A stretch of 64,000 nucleotides of DNA from Afipia sp. GAS231 (GCF_900103365.1 NZ_LT629703.1:7520137-7584136); one strand, 5' to 3'. Positions 1 through 10,318 are shown, numbered from the stretch's first letter. Program-made: numbers and translations. Notes: generated from the letters alone by a model not told the origin.

Positions 1-321
1 GGCCAGCCGTGGTTGCCGGGCCAGATCGGCCGCCGGCTTGAAACCGGCAAAGCCGAATCCGCTCCGCATCTCTCCGAACAGTTCGCGCACATCACCGCGC
101 TTTATGACGAAGTCTGTCGACATTACGGATTGCGCATCGGGCTAAGGCACGCGCGAAAACATCTCGGCTGGGCGCTGGAGGTTGCGGCGCAGTGCAGCCG
201 CGCCCCGGCGGAGACGCTGAAGGGCTGGCGGCAGAAGATTTTGACGTCGGAGGATCCGCACCGCGTGCACCGATCGCTCCAGGACGCGTTCGACGATTTT
301 GCTTGGAGTGCCGCTGCATGA
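1..321 (+). CDS. dusB: tRNA-dihydrouridine synthase, C-terminal part (5' end outside window)
   Basis: Open from base 1 to a TGA at 319-321, giving the last 106 residues of a protein that begins upstream. The segment ([12 protein letters not shown] near its start, then a helical tail with [19 protein letters not shown]) matches the C-terminal helical domain of DusB/NifR3-type tRNA-dihydrouridine synthases, which reduce uridines in the tRNA D-loop using FMN. The TGA overlaps the ATG of ntrB (ATGA at 318-321), so the two are translationally coupled. The classical alphaproteobacterial order nifR3-ntrB-ntrC supports the call. The flavin barrel itself cannot be seen in this window. Confidence 0.9.
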   Translation, partial: GQPWLPGQIGRRLETGKAESAPHLSEQFAHITALYDEVCRHYGLRIGLRHARKHLGWALEVAAQCSRAPAETLKGWRQKILTSEDPHRVHRSLQDAFDDFAWSAAA

Positions 322-1493
322 CGTCAGCCGCAGAACATCGCCGGTCACTGCCCACCGACAGCGATGCGATCCTCAACGCATTGCCCAATCCCGTGCTGCT
401 GGTCGCGCCGGACGGCCGCATCGTCGATGCCAACATCGCCGCCGAATCCTTTTTCGAGATTTCCACGCAGTTCCTGCGGCGGCAGTCGCTGAAGGAATTG
501 GTGCCGTTCGGCAGTCCGCTGCTGGCGCTGATCGATCAGGTGCGGTCGAGCGGCTCGCCGGTCAACGAATACAAGGTCGATCTCGGCACGCCGCGGATCG
601 GCGGCGATCGGCAGGTCGATCTTCACGTCGCTCCGCTGACCGAGCGGCCCGGCCACATCGTGGTCATGCTGCAGGAACGCACCATCGCCGACAAGATGGA
701 CCGGCAACTGACGCATCGCAGCGCGGCGCGTTCGGTGATCGCGCTGGCCGCGATGCTGGCGCACGAAATCAAGAACCCGCTGTCCGGCATCCGCGGTGCG
801 GCGCAATTGCTGGAGCAGGCGGCGTCATCCGAAGATCGCATGCTGACGCGACTGATCTGCGACGAGGCCGACCGCATCGTGACGCTGGTCGACCGCATGG
901 AAGTGTTCGGCGACGATCGCCCGGTGGCGCGCGGCCCGGTCAACATCCATTCCGTGCTCGACCACGTCAAACGGCTGGCGCAGTCCGGCTTTGCCCGCAA
1001 CATCCGCTTCATCGAGGACTACGATCCGTCGTTGCCGCCGGTGCTGGCCAATCAGGACCAGTTGATCCAGGTATTCCTCAACCTCGTCAAGAACGCCGCC
1101 GAAGCGGTCGTCGATCTCGGCAGCGACGCGGAAATCCAGCTCACCACCGCGTTCCGGCCCGGCGTCCGGCTGTCGATACCCGGCAAGAAATCGCGGGTGT
1201 CGCTGCCGCTCGAATTCTGCGTCAAGGACAATGGCTCCGGCGTGCCGGAAGATCTGCTGCCGAACCTGTTCGACCCCTTCGTCACCACCAAGCAGACCGG
1301 CAGCGGGCTTGGGCTGGCGCTGGTCGCCAAGATCGTCGGCGATCACGGCGGCATCATCGAATGCGAATCCCAGCCGCGGAAGACGACGTTCCGCGTGCTG
1401 CTGCCGATGTTCCATCCCACCAAACATTTCGATCACAGCAATCGCGACGACGTTTCGGGTACGCCGTCGCCTGCCTCAGAGAAAGCAAGATGA
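318..1493 (+). CDS. ntrB: nitrogen regulation sensor histidine kinase NtrB
   Basis: 391 residues from the ATG at 318, which overlaps the dusB stop; the reading frame is open further upstream but that part lies within dusB. A PAS-like sensor domain covers about residues 15-125. The dimerisation/phosphoacceptor helix has [15 protein letters not shown] with the phosphorylated His near residue 149. The ATPase domain follows, with NLVKNAAEA (N box), [10 protein letters not shown] (G1) and GSGLGLALV (G2). No membrane segment is visible, as expected of the cytosolic kinase/phosphatase that reads nitrogen status through PII protein. NtrC follows nine bases downstream. It phosphorylates and dephosphorylates NtrC to control nitrogen-assimilation genes. 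Confidence 0.96.
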   Translation: MTSAAEHRRSLPTDSDAILNALPNPVLLVAPDGRIVDANIAAESFFEISTQFLRRQSLKELVPFGSPLLALIDQVRSSGSPVNEYKVDLGTPRIGGDRQVDLHVAPLTERPGHIVVMLQERTIADKMDRQLTHRSAARSVIALAAMLAHEIKNPLSGIRGAAQLLEQAASSEDRMLTRLICDEADRIVTLVDRMEVFGDDRPVARGPVNIHSVLDHVKRLAQSGFARNIRFIEDYDPSLPPVLANQDQLIQVFLNLVKNAAEAVVDLGSDAEIQLTTAFRPGVRLSIPGKKSRVSLPLEFCVKDNGSGVPEDLLPNLFDPFVTTKQTGSGLGLALVAKIVGDHGGIIECESQPRKTTFRVLLPMFHPTKHFDHSNRDDVSGTPSPASEKAR

Positions 1494-1502
1494 GGAGAAA
1501 CA

Positions 1503-2945
1503 ATGCCCGCAGGTAGTATTCTAGTCGCTGATGACGACACCGCCATCCGCACGGTTCTGAACCAGGCTCTTTCGCGCGCCGGCTACGAGGTGCGCCTGAC
1601 CGGAAACGCGGCGACGCTGTGGCGATGGGTCAGCCAGGGCGAGGGCGATCTCGTCATCACCGACGTGGTGATGCCCGACGAGAACGCGTTCGATCTGCTG
1701 CCGCGGATCAAGAAGATGCGGCCGAACCTACCCGTCATCGTCATGAGTGCGCAGAACACCTTCATGACGGCGATCCGGGCCTCGGAGCGCGGCGCCTACG
1801 AATATCTGCCGAAACCATTCGACCTGAAGGAGCTGATCACCATCGTCGGCCGCGCCTTGGCGGAGCCCAAGGAGCGGGTGGCCAATGCCCCCGACGAGGG
1901 CGAATTCGATTCGATCCCGCTGGTCGGCCGCTCGCCGGCAATGCAGGAAATCTACCGGGTGCTGGCGCGGCTGATGCAGACCGACCTCACGGTGATGATC
2001 TCCGGCGAGTCCGGCACCGGTAAGGAACTGGTCGCGCGCGCGCTGCACGACTACGGCAAGCGCCGCAACGGCCCGTTCGTCGCGGTCAACATGGCGGCGA
2101 TCCCGCGCGACCTCATCGAGTCCGAATTGTTCGGTCATGAGCGCGGCGCGTTTACCGGCGCCAACACCCGCGCCTCCGGCCGCTTCGAACAGGCCGAAGG
2201 CGGCACGCTGTTTCTCGACGAAATCGGCGACATGCCGATGGAGGCGCAGACGCGGCTGCTGCGCGTGCTGCAGCAGGGCGAATACACCACCGTCGGTGGC
2301 CGGACCCCGATCAAGACCGACGTGCGAATCGTTGCCGCCAGCAACAAGGATCTGCGCATCCTGATTCAGCAGGGCCTGTTCCGCGAGGATCTGTTCTTCC
2401 GTCTCAACGTGGTGCCGCTGCGGCTGCCGCCGTTGCGCGAACGCATCGAAGATCTGCCCGATCTCATCAGGCATTTCTTCTCGCTGGCGGAAAAAGACGG
2501 CCTGCCGCCGAAGAAACTCGACACGCTGGCGCTGGAGCGCCTCAAGCAGCATCGCTGGCCGGGCAACGTGCGCGAGCTGGAAAACCTCGCGCGACGGCTG
2601 GCGGCACTCTATCCGCAGGACGTCATCACCGGCTCGGTGATCGATGGCGAACTGGCCCCGCCGGCGGTCGCATCCGGCGGCAGTGCTCCCTTGGGCGTGG
2701 AGAATCTCGGCGGCGCCGTGGAAGCCTATCTGTCCTCGCACTTCTCGGGCTTTCCAAACGGCGTGCCGCCGCCCGGCCTCTACCACCGCATCCTGAAAGA
2801 GATCGAAGTGCCACTGCTGACGGCAGCGCTGGCAGCCACCCGCGGCAACCAGATCCGCGCGGCCGACCTGCTCGGGCTAAACCGCAATACGCTGCGCAAG
2901 AAGATCCGGGACCTCGACATTCAGGTCTACCGGAGCGGCGGCTAG
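1503..2945 (+). CDS. ntrC: nitrogen regulation response regulator NtrC (sigma54 activator)
   Basis: 480 residues; the start is preceded by GAGGAG. The receiver domain (1-120) has the acidic pocket (ADDD) and the phosphorylated Asp near residue 54 in VITDVVMPD. The AAA+ domain (about 140-380) has Walker A GESGTGKE, the sigma54-contact loop GAFTGA and Walker [14 protein letters not shown]. The C-terminus ends in a Fis-type helix-turn-helix ([16 protein letters not shown]). All features of an active enhancer-binding protein are present. With NtrB it activates glutamine synthetase and ammonium-transport genes under nitrogen limitation in related bacteria. A hairpin at 2958-2980 follows the gene, without a T-run. 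Confidence 0.97.
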   Translation: MPAGSILVADDDTAIRTVLNQALSRAGYEVRLTGNAATLWRWVSQGEGDLVITDVVMPDENAFDLLPRIKKMRPNLPVIVMSAQNTFMTAIRASERGAYEYLPKPFDLKELITIVGRALAEPKERVANAPDEGEFDSIPLVGRSPAMQEIYRVLARLMQTDLTVMISGESGTGKELVARALHDYGKRRNGPFVAVNMAAIPRDLIESELFGHERGAFTGANTRASGRFEQAEGGTLFLDEIGDMPMEAQTRLLRVLQQGEYTTVGGRTPIKTDVRIVAASNKDLRILIQQGLFREDLFFRLNVVPLRLPPLRERIEDLPDLIRHFFSLAEKDGLPPKKLDTLALERLKQHRWPGNVRELENLARRLAALYPQDVITGSVIDGELAPPAVASGGSAPLGVENLGGAVEAYLSSHFSGFPNGVPPPGLYHRILKEIEVPLLTAALAATRGNQIRAADLLGLNRNTLRKKIRDLDIQVYRSGG

Positions 2946-2957
2946 AGGCATTCCAGT

Positions 2958-2980
2958 GCGCGGCAGGTCGGTTGCCGCGC
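2958..2980 (+). terminator. GC-rich hairpin after ntrC
   Basis: Eight-base inverted repeat (GCGCGGCA / TGCCGCGC) with a seven-base loop, starting 13 bases after the ntrC stop. There is no T-run, so it is not a standard intrinsic terminator. It may attenuate readthrough or protect the ntrBC mRNA 3' end. The rest of the 176-base ntrC-ntrY gap has no ORF and may hold the ntrY promoter. Confidence 0.35.
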
Positions 2981-3121
2981 CATGGAGCCGATAGCCGCTG
3001 GGGATCGATCAATTCGCAGCGAGGCACGCCGCGGAATTGTCGCAATTCGGCAACATTGTGATATGAATGCATCAGTCCGCAGCCAGCGGACCTTAAGCCA
3101 TTCATCACACCGATTGCCGGA

Positions 3122-5476
3122 ATGACCACCGCAGAGACCTCGGCGCCATCATTCGACCCGTCGCTTACCGAATCCACGGGAGGTATCCTGCGGAAGTGGG
3201 TGGCGCCGTTTGCCGTCGGTATAGCCCTGTTGTCGGCGTTCCTGACCTTCATGGTGCTGAGCGGCCTGACGCCGATCGAGCCGACCCGCCACGTCGTCTA
3301 TTCCTTCCTGCTGATCAATGCGGCCACCATTCTGCTGTTGGTCGGCATTATCGTCCGCGAAGTCTGGCTGGTGATCGTGGCCCGGCGTCGCGGACGGGCG
3401 GCGGCGCGGCTCCACGTCCAGATCGTCAGCCTGTTCTCGGTCATCGCGGTGTTGCCGGCGGTGCTGGTGGCTGTTGTCGCCAACGTCACCATCGACCGCG
3501 GCCTCGACCGGCTGTTCTCGGGCCCGACCAAGGAGGTCATGCAGAATTCGCTGATCGTGGCCCGTGCCTATACCTATGAGCACGCCCAGCTCATTCGCGG
3601 CGACATCCTGGGAATGGCCAACGATCTCGGCAATCCGGCGCAACGAATCCTGTTCGATCAGGACCGCAGGTCATTCAGGGAGTTGCTGACGGCCAACGCG
3701 GCGTCACGCAATTTGCCGGGCGCCATGCTGCTCGACAAGGACGGGCGCATTCTGGAGACGGCGCAGACCGGTATCCGGGAGCAGTTCACGACGCCGGCGC
3801 CGGAATTCCTCACCAATGTCGATGAAAACGAGCCGCAGATCGCGGTATTTCCGGAAGCCAACTACGTCGCGGCGGTGATCCGGCTGCGGACCTTCGAAAA
3901 TACCTTCCTGTATGTGGCGCGGCTGCTCGATCCCCGCGTGGTCGCGCAGCTCAAGCAGACCGAGGCCAGCGTCGCCGAATACGCCCAGATCGAATCGCGG
4001 CGGCTCGGTATTCAGGTCGCGTTCGCGCTGATGTTCGCGGTGATCGCGCTGACCATCCTGATGGCGTCGGTGCTGATCGGGCTGAATTTCGCCAACTGGC
4101 TGGTGGCGCCGATCCGCAACCTGATGAGCGCCGCCAATATCGTGTCGACCGGTGACCTGCACGTCCAGGTGCCGGTCCACAAATCCGAGGGCGATCTCGC
4201 CCAGCTCGGCCAGACCTTCAACAAGATGACGCAGGAATTGCGCACCCAGCGCGACGAACTGGTCAGCGCCTCGGACCTGATCGATAGTCGCCGCCGCTTC
4301 ATCGAGGCGGTGCTGTCCTCGGCCAGCGCGGGGATCATCGGCGTCGACGCTTCCGGCAGCGTCGGCATCCTCAACCGTTCGGCCGAAAAGCTGATCGGCC
4401 ACGCCGAGTCGGAGACGCTGGACCATCCGCTGTCGGACGTGCTGCCCGAGCTCGATGACATGATGAAAACCGCGCGCGAGGGCACCCAGCGCCTGGTGCA
4501 GGGCCAGATCACCATCATGCGCGACGGCCAGGAGCGCAACCTGTCGGTTCGCGTCAGCGCCGAACAGACCAGCCATTCGCGCGACAGCTACATCATCACG
4601 CTCGACGACATCACCGATCTGGTGTCCGCACAGCGCACCTCGGCCTGGGGCGACGTTGCCCGCCGCATCGCCCATGAAATCAAGAATCCGCTGACGCCGA
4701 TCCAGCTTTCGGCCGAACGCATCCGCCGCAAATTCGGCAAGGTCATCGTCGAGGACAAGGGCATCTTCGAGCAGTGTACCGATACCATCGTGCGACAGGT
4801 TGACGATATCAGACGGATGGTGGACGAATTCTCCCGCTTTGCACGGATGCCAAAGCCGGTCATGGAGGGCGAGGACGTCGCCGATACCGTGCGCCAGGCG
4901 GTGTTCCTGATGAAGGTCGGGCATCCCGACCTCGATATCGTGGCCGAAATCAAGCAGGACCCGATGCGGGCGCAGTTCGACCGCCGGCTGATTTCGCAGG
5001 CGCTGACCAACATCATCAAGAATGCGACCGAAGCGATCGAACAGGTGCCGCCGGAAGAACTCGGCAAGGGTCGTATCGATGTCATCGCCGCGCGCGAGAA
5101 CGAAGACATCCTGATCGACGTCATCGACAACGGCATCGGTCTGCCCAAGGTCAGTCGCGCCCGCTTGCTGGAGCCCTATGTGACGACGCGCCAAAAGGGC
5201 ACCGGGCTTGGGCTCGCCATCGTCGGCCGCGTGCTCGAAGACCATGGCGGCCGCATCGAGCTCAAGGATGCCTCCGATTTCCGGCCCGGACAGCGCGGCG
5301 CCTGGATGCGGCTGCGGTTTTCCGTCACCGGGCAGGCTGCGAAGGGCGAAGCGAAAGAGCAGGCGCCGCCGACGAGCGAGCGCGGCGGCGAAACAAAGAT
5401 GTCCACCTCCGGAACCACAGAGGCGGGTCCTACGACCAATGATGAAACAAAAACCGAAGCCGCAACCGGCAACTGA
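3122..5476 (+). CDS. ntrY: nitrogen regulation membrane sensor kinase NtrY
   Basis: 784 residues. Membrane segments lie near residues 25-50, 58-80 and 100-122, with another near 300-325. They bracket a periplasmic sensing loop of about 170 residues. A HAMP linker (NWLVAPIRNLMSAA) and a PAS domain with GIIGVDASGSVGILN follow. The kinase core has [20 protein letters not shown] as the phosphoacceptor, NIIKNATEAIE, DNGIGLPK and TGLGLAIV. The Ala/Thr/Glu-rich tail after about residue 735 looks disordered. NtrY is the membrane partner of NtrX, 17 bases downstream. The pair tunes nitrogen and redox responses and cross-talks with NtrBC in alphaproteobacteria. Confidence 0.95.
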   Translation: MTTAETSAPSFDPSLTESTGGILRKWVAPFAVGIALLSAFLTFMVLSGLTPIEPTRHVVYSFLLINAATILLLVGIIVREVWLVIVARRRGRAAARLHVQIVSLFSVIAVLPAVLVAVVANVTIDRGLDRLFSGPTKEVMQNSLIVARAYTYEHAQLIRGDILGMANDLGNPAQRILFDQDRRSFRELLTANAASRNLPGAMLLDKDGRILETAQTGIREQFTTPAPEFLTNVDENEPQIAVFPEANYVAAVIRLRTFENTFLYVARLLDPRVVAQLKQTEASVAEYAQIESRRLGIQVAFALMFAVIALTILMASVLIGLNFANWLVAPIRNLMSAANIVSTGDLHVQVPVHKSEGDLAQLGQTFNKMTQELRTQRDELVSASDLIDSRRRFIEAVLSSASAGIIGVDASGSVGILNRSAEKLIGHAESETLDHPLSDVLPELDDMMKTAREGTQRLVQGQITIMRDGQERNLSVRVSAEQTSHSRDSYIITLDDITDLVSAQRTSAWGDVARRIAHEIKNPLTPIQLSAERIRRKFGKVIVEDKGIFEQCTDTIVRQVDDIRRMVDEFSRFARMPKPVMEGEDVADTVRQAVFLMKVGHPDLDIVAEIKQDPMRAQFDRRLISQALTNIIKNATEAIEQVPPEELGKGRIDVIAARENEDILIDVIDNGIGLPKVSRARLLEPYVTTRQKGTGLGLAIVGRVLEDHGGRIELKDASDFRPGQRGAWMRLRFSVTGQAAKGEAKEQAPPTSERGGETKMSTSGTTEAGPTTNDETKTEAATGN

Positions 5477-5493
5477 CAAGACAGGTGTAACCC

Positions 5494-6864
5494 ATGGCCA
5501 GTGACATTCTGATTGTCGACGACGAGGCAGATATCCGCGATCTCGTTGCGGGTATTCTTGATGATGAGGGTTTTCAGACCCGGACGGCGCGCGACAGCGA
5601 TTCGGCGCTCACGGAAATTGCCAACCGGCGCCCGCATCTGGTGTTCCTCGATATCTGGCTGCAGGGCTCCAAGCTCGACGGCCTGCAGTTGCTGGAGCAG
5701 ATCAAGAAGGATCACGCCGACGTGCCGGTGGTGATGATCTCCGGCCACGGCAACATCGAAACGGCGGTCGCGGCGATCAAGCGCGGCGCCTATGACTTCA
5801 TCGAAAAGCCGTTCAAGTCGGACCGGCTGATCCTGGTCGCGACACGGGCGCTGGAAACCTCGCGCCTCAAGCGCGAGGTGAAGGAACTGAAACAGCTGGC
5901 GCCCGCCGCCAGCGTTCTGACCGGCCGCTCCGCCTGCATGAACCAGTTGCGCCAGACCATCGACCGTGCCGCCAAGGCCAACAGCCGAATTCTGATCGTC
6001 GGCCCCTCCGGTTCAGGCAAGGAGCTGGCGGCGCGCACGCTGCACCATGCCTCGAGCCGTTCCGAAGGACCGTTCGTGGTGATCAATGCCGCCGCGATCA
6101 CGCCGGAGCGGATGGAAGTCGAGCTGTTCGGGATCGAGCAGTCGAACGGCGAACAGGCGCGCAAGGCCGGTGCGCTCGAAGAGGCCCATGGCGGCACGCT
6201 GTTCATCGACGAAATCGCCGACATGCCGCGCGAGACCCAGAACAAGATTCTGCGCGTGCTGGTGGATCAGACCTTTCAGCGCTCCGGCGGCACCGTCAAG
6301 GTGCATGTCGATGTCCGCATCATTTCCTCGACCGCGCGTAATCTGGAGGAGGAGATCGCGGAAGGGCGATTCCGCGAAGATCTTTATCACCGGCTCTCGG
6401 TGGTGCCGATCCGGGTACCGCCGCTGTCGGAACGCCGCGAGGACATTCCCGAGCTGATCGACTATTTCATGGACCAGATTTCGGTGGCCAGCGGCTTGCC
6501 GAAACGCCAGATCGGCCAGGACGCGATGGCGGTGTTGCAGTCGCACGTCTGGCCCGGCAACGTGCGCCAGCTCCGCAACAACGTCGAGCGTGTGATGATT
6601 TTGGCGGGCGGCGGGCCCGAGGTGATCATCACGGCCGACATGCTGCCGCAGGACGTCGGTTCGATGGTGCCGGCGATGCCGACCAGCAACAACGGCGAAC
6701 ACATCATGGGGTTGCCGCTCCGCGAGGCGCGGGAAGTTTTCGAACGCGATTATCTGATCGCCCAGATCAGCCGGTTCTCCGGCAATATCTCGCGGACCGC
6801 GGAATTCGTCGGCATGGAACGCTCGGCCCTGCACCGCAAGCTGAAGGCACTGGGCGTGGGGTAG
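5494..6864 (+). CDS. ntrX: response regulator NtrX (AAA+ protein lacking the GAFTGA loop)
   Basis: 456 residues. The receiver domain has acceptor Asp near residue 53 (VFLDIWLQ) and Lys in FIEKPFK. The AAA+ domain has Walker A GPSGSGKE and a Walker B region GGTLFIDEIADMP. Where NtrC has GAFTGA, this protein reads EQARKAGALEEA, so the sigma54-contact loop is absent. That is typical of alphaproteobacterial NtrX, which acts as a direct DNA-binding regulator. The C-terminal Fis-like HTH is SRTAEFVGMERSALHRK. It lies directly after its kinase gene ntrY and before hfq, the conserved order in Rhizobiales. Confidence 0.95.
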   Translation: MASDILIVDDEADIRDLVAGILDDEGFQTRTARDSDSALTEIANRRPHLVFLDIWLQGSKLDGLQLLEQIKKDHADVPVVMISGHGNIETAVAAIKRGAYDFIEKPFKSDRLILVATRALETSRLKREVKELKQLAPAASVLTGRSACMNQLRQTIDRAAKANSRILIVGPSGSGKELAARTLHHASSRSEGPFVVINAAAITPERMEVELFGIEQSNGEQARKAGALEEAHGGTLFIDEIADMPRETQNKILRVLVDQTFQRSGGTVKVHVDVRIISSTARNLEEEIAEGRFREDLYHRLSVVPIRVPPLSERREDIPELIDYFMDQISVASGLPKRQIGQDAMAVLQSHVWPGNVRQLRNNVERVMILAGGGPEVIITADMLPQDVGSMVPAMPTSNNGEHIMGLPLREAREVFERDYLIAQISRFSGNISRTAEFVGMERSALHRKLKALGVG

Positions 6865-7133
6865 AGCCAACCTGCCGTCATTGCGGCGTGGGCAGCGATC
6901 CATGCAATTGCTTGGGAATATTCATCTCTTTCCGTACATTTGCGGAGAATGAAAAGCAGGTTCCTCGTGGGTGACGCGCGAACCGGCTTGCCTAAAAACC
7001 GCGCGTGCCCTCTAATCGTACCGCCGAGCCAACCGGAGGGGGATCTCAGGGGTGGACGGCGATCGGGGGAGGCTCCGTTAGAGAGCAGCAACCGGTTTAA
7101 TAAAAAGAAGCACAAGACGGCGGGATAAAAACA
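6865..7133 (+). promoter_or_regulatory. ntrX-hfq intergenic region, probable hfq leader
   Basis: 269 bases without a convincing gene. The stretch just before hfq is A-rich (TTTAATAAAAAGAAG, then GGGATAAAAACA before the ATG), a plausible unstructured leader. A 62-codon reading frame at 6940-7128 has no recognisable product or ribosome-binding site and I do not call it. hfq mRNA commonly has its own promoter and autoregulation in other bacteria, but no specific promoter box could be assigned here. Confidence 0.35.
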
Positions 7134-7382
7134 ATGGCGGCAGACCGCGCACAAAATCTACAAGACACCTTCCTCAACCACGTTCGTAAAACCAAAACGC
7201 CTCTCACGATCTTCCTGGTCAACGGAGTGAAGCTGCAAGGGATTGTCACCTGGTTCGACAATTTCTGCCTGTTGCTGCGGCGCGACGGTCATTCGCAGCT
7301 GGTCTACAAGCATGCGATTTCGACCATTATGCCCGGCGCTCCGATCCAGTTGTTCGAGGGCGGCGAGGATGCTCCGGCGTGA
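7134..7382 (+). CDS. hfq: RNA chaperone Hfq
   Basis: 82 residues, the usual alphaproteobacterial length. The Sm1 motif is seen in [18 protein letters not shown] and the Sm2 motif in [13 protein letters not shown]. Hfq forms a hexameric ring that pairs small RNAs with target mRNAs and protects them. The short acidic tail (FEGGEDAPA) is typical of the group. It lies between ntrX and hflX, the standard hfq-hflX pairing. In related rhizobia it is needed for nitrogen-fixation regulator expression and stress responses. Confidence 0.98.
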   Translation: MAADRAQNLQDTFLNHVRKTKTPLTIFLVNGVKLQGIVTWFDNFCLLLRRDGHSQLVYKHAISTIMPGAPIQLFEGGEDAPA

Positions 7383-7393
7383 GAGTGACCTGA

Positions 7394-8770
7394 TTGGAAC
7401 CCCTGGACCGTAACGGGGAAGCCGACCGACCGAGGTCGGCGGGGGGCCAGCAAACCGGGCGGGTGATTGTCATCGGCCCGTATGTGCGGATGCGCCGCGG
7501 CGATGCCGATGCGCAGACGAACGACGGCGTGCGCGATTCCGAAGCGCGCATCGACGAGGCCGCCGGGCTCGCGCGTGCCATCGAGTTGACCGTGGTAGAA
7601 GCGCTGATCGCACCGATCAGCCAGATCCGGCCTGCCACCTATCTCGGCAAGGGCAAGGTCGAGGAGATCACCGGTCTGATCGCGGGCCACGATATCGAGC
7701 TGGTGGTGATGGATTGCGCGCTGTCGCCGATCCAGCAGCGCAACCTCGAGAAGGCCTGGAACACCAAGGTGCTCGATCGCACCGGATTGATCCTGGAAAT
7801 TTTCGGCCGCCGCGCCAAGACCAAGGAAGGCTCGCTTCAGGTCGAACTTGCGCATCTGAACTATCAGCGCAGCCGCCTGGTGCGGTCCTGGACCCATCTG
7901 GAGCGTCAGCGCGGCGGCTTCGGGTTCATGGGCGGTCCCGGCGAAACCCAGATCGAAGCCGACCGCCGCCTGATCGGCGACCGCATCACGCGGCTGGAAA
8001 ACGAAATCAAGAAGGTGCAGGCGACGCGGCGGCTGCACCGTGCCGGACGGCAGCGCGTGCCGTACCGCGTGGTGGCGCTGGTCGGCTACACCAATGCCGG
8101 CAAGTCGACGCTGTTCAATCGGCTGACGCGCGCCGAGGTGCAGGCCGCCGACATGCTGTTTGCGACCCTCGATCCGACCCTGCGCGCGCTGAGCCTGCCG
8201 CATGGCGGCAAGGCGATGCTGTCGGACACCGTCGGCTTCATTTCCAACCTGCCGACGCAACTCGTCGCCGCGTTTCGCGCCACGCTGGAAGAGGTGCTGG
8301 AGGCGGATATCATCCTGCACGTCCGCGACATCTCGCATGAGGATGCGGAGGCGCAGGAGCGTGATGTCGACGCCGTGCTACGCCAGCTCGGCATCGATCC
8401 CGACGCCGGCGCCCGCCTGCTCGAGGTCTGGAACAAGATCGACCGCTTCGACCCCGAGGAGCGCGAGAACCTGCGCAACATTGCCGCCCGCCGTCCGCCG
8501 GAGCGGCCGTGCTTCCTGGTCTCCGCCGAAACCGGCGAGGGGATCGAAGCGCTGCTGACCGCGATCGAGGACCGGCTGGCCGCGACCCGGATTACACTCG
8601 ACCTGTCGATCGAGGCGTCGGACGGTGCCGGCATCAGCTGGCTGCATCGCAATGCCGAGGTTCTGGCCAAGGAGTTGCACGACGACCGCTTCGACATGAC
8701 CGTGCGCGTCGACGAGACCAAGCGGGATATCGTGGTCTCGCGGTTTGGGGCAGTACCGCGCGCGGCATGA
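7394..8770 (+). CDS. hflX: ribosome-associated GTPase HflX
   Basis: 458 residues from a TTG start 11 bases after hfq; this start keeps the N-terminal extension seen in close relatives, but an internal start cannot be excluded. The N-terminal domain carries the Gly-rich substrate-like segment TYLGKGKVEEI and GGPGETQIE. The GTPase domain has G1 GYTNAGKSTLFN, the G3 motif in LSDTVGFI, G4 NKID and G5 VSAETGEG. HflX splits stalled or heat-damaged 70S ribosomes. Partnership with Hfq is only genomic here. Confidence 0.93.
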   Translation: MEPLDRNGEADRPRSAGGQQTGRVIVIGPYVRMRRGDADAQTNDGVRDSEARIDEAAGLARAIELTVVEALIAPISQIRPATYLGKGKVEEITGLIAGHDIELVVMDCALSPIQQRNLEKAWNTKVLDRTGLILEIFGRRAKTKEGSLQVELAHLNYQRSRLVRSWTHLERQRGGFGFMGGPGETQIEADRRLIGDRITRLENEIKKVQATRRLHRAGRQRVPYRVVALVGYTNAGKSTLFNRLTRAEVQAADMLFATLDPTLRALSLPHGGKAMLSDTVGFISNLPTQLVAAFRATLEEVLEADIILHVRDISHEDAEAQERDVDAVLRQLGIDPDAGARLLEVWNKIDRFDPEERENLRNIAARRPPERPCFLVSAETGEGIEALLTAIEDRLAATRITLDLSIEASDGAGISWLHRNAEVLAKELHDDRFDMTVRVDETKRDIVVSRFGAVPRAA

Positions 8771-8944
8771 GGCCGGCTCATCCGGGCCACCCCTGACAGC
8801 TAATGTGACAGCGGAGTGACCCGGAGCGGGATTACCTGGCTGCGGCCTTGATATCCTGCGTCCGGACCCCACCGATCCACTTTGTATTTGAGTTTTGCGC
8901 GGGCTTGGTCCATTCCGCTCCGGACGCCAAGAGTGAGGTCCGTG

Positions 8945-10318
8945 ATGTCGAATTCCTCCGAGACGATCGTTGCTGCCGACCATGCCGCGCATGCGGCAGG
9001 CGATCTCGCGCTCGAAAGGGCGCCGGATATCATTGTGGCGCTCAACGCCCGGCCGCCGGAAGCTGCCGCCGAAATCCTTCAGCATTTGTCTTCGGAAAAG
9101 GCTGTCGAGGTGCTCGATCAGCCCGGTATTGACAATGTCTGCGAGATCATCGCCGCACTCCCGACCGAGACGGCCGTCGCTCTGTTGTCAGCCGTGTCGG
9201 CGGATCGCGCGGCGGATATTTTCAAGGAACTGATCGAGCCGCTCCGGACCACGCTGCTAAATGGCCTGAACCAGGAAACCCGGACCACGGTCTCGGAACT
9301 GCTGGCCTATCCGGAGCGCAGCGCCGGCAGCATCATGACGACCGAGTTCGTCAGCGTGCCCTCGAACTGGACCATCGCGGAGGTGCTGCATCACATCCGG
9401 ATGGTCGAGCGCACCCGCGAAACCGTCTATTCCATCTTCGTCGTCGATCCCGTCAAGAAGACGCTGATCCAGGCGGTGCCGCTACGCCGTCTGATCTCCG
9501 GCGATCCGCATGCCAACGTCCTGACCGCGGCGCCCGCCCGCAAGCCGCTGACCGTCGGGCCGCATTCCGATCGCATGGATGCGGCGCGGCTGATATCGAA
9601 ATATGATCTGCTCGCCGTGGCCGTTGTGGACGCACCGGGCCATGTGCTGGGCATCGTCACCGTCGATGACGTCATCGACGCCATCGTCGAGGAATCGACC
9701 GAAGACGCTCAGAAGTTCGGCGGCATGGAAGCGCTGGACGAGCCTTATCTGCGGATCAGTTTTCTCCAGATGATCAAGAAGCGGGGCGGCTGGCTCTGCG
9801 CGCTTTTCCTGTCCGAAATGCTGACGGCCAGCGCGATGCAGACATTCCAGGGCGAACTCGAGAAGGCCATCGTGTTGACGCTGTTCATTCCCCTGATCAT
9901 GAGTTCGGGCGGCAATTCGGGATCGCAAGCGACATCGCTGCTGATCCGCTCCCTGGCCTTGCACGAACTTCGGCTGCGCGACTGGTGGCGGGTCGCGGTG
10001 CGCGAACTGCCGACCGGCCTGACGCTCGGGGCCATTCTCGGCCTGATCGGAATAGCGAGAATAACGATCTGGCAAACGCTGGGTATTTTCGACTACGGCG
10101 AACACTGGATCTTGGTCGCGATCACGGTCGGAACCGCGCTGGTCGGCATCGTGACCTTCGGATCGCTGACGGGCTCGATGCTGCCGTTTATTCTGCAGCG
10201 CGTCGGCTTCGACCCGGCGAGTGCGTCCGCACCGTTTGTCGCAACGCTGGTCGACGTCACCGGCCTCGTCATCTACTTCGGCGTAGCCGCGCTCATTCTG
10301 CGGGGCACGTTGTTATAA
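8945..10318 (+). CDS. mgtE: magnesium transporter MgtE
   Basis: 457 residues from the ATG at 8945; the frame is open upstream but the usual MgtE length fits this start. The MgtE N-domain of helical repeats (residues about 30-130) is followed by two CBS domains (about 135-260). Five membrane helices form the pore (from about 290), with the family pattern FIPLIMSSGGNSGSQ. The cytosolic domains sense Mg2+ and gate the channel-like pore. The 174-base upstream gap was scanned for an M-box-like Mg riboswitch, and none was recognised. The 3' end overlaps the convergent mazG by 46 bases. Confidence 0.93.
   Translation: MSNSSETIVAADHAAHAAGDLALERAPDIIVALNARPPEAAAEILQHLSSEKAVEVLDQPGIDNVCEIIAALPTETAVALLSAVSADRAADIFKELIEPLRTTLLNGLNQETRTTVSELLAYPERSAGSIMTTEFVSVPSNWTIAEVLHHIRMVERTRETVYSIFVVDPVKKTLIQAVPLRRLISGDPHANVLTAAPARKPLTVGPHSDRMDAARLISKYDLLAVAVVDAPGHVLGIVTVDDVIDAIVEESTEDAQKFGGMEALDEPYLRISFLQMIKKRGGWLCALFLSEMLTASAMQTFQGELEKAIVLTLFIPLIMSSGGNSGSQATSLLIRSLALHELRLRDWWRVAVRELPTGLTLGAILGLIGIARITIWQTLGIFDYGEHWILVAITVGTALVGIVTFGSLTGSMLPFILQRVGFDPASASAPFVATLVDVTGLVIYFGVAALILRGTLL

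Noticed and set aside
1728..2786. 352-codon reverse frame across ntrC
   Set aside because: Antisense by-product of GC-rich codon structure; no motif.
3704..5479. 591-codon open frame on the reverse strand across ntrY
   Set aside because: His/Asp/Gly-rich, repetitive translation typical of antisense to a high-GC gene; ntrY on the other strand has clear kinase motifs.
6940..7128. 62-codon ORF between ntrX and hfq
   Set aside because: No ribosome-binding site, no recognisable product, and it lies in the probable hfq leader.
8771..8944. possible Mg-sensing leader (M-box) before mgtE
   Set aside because: 174 bases only, and the conserved M-box helices were not found by eye.
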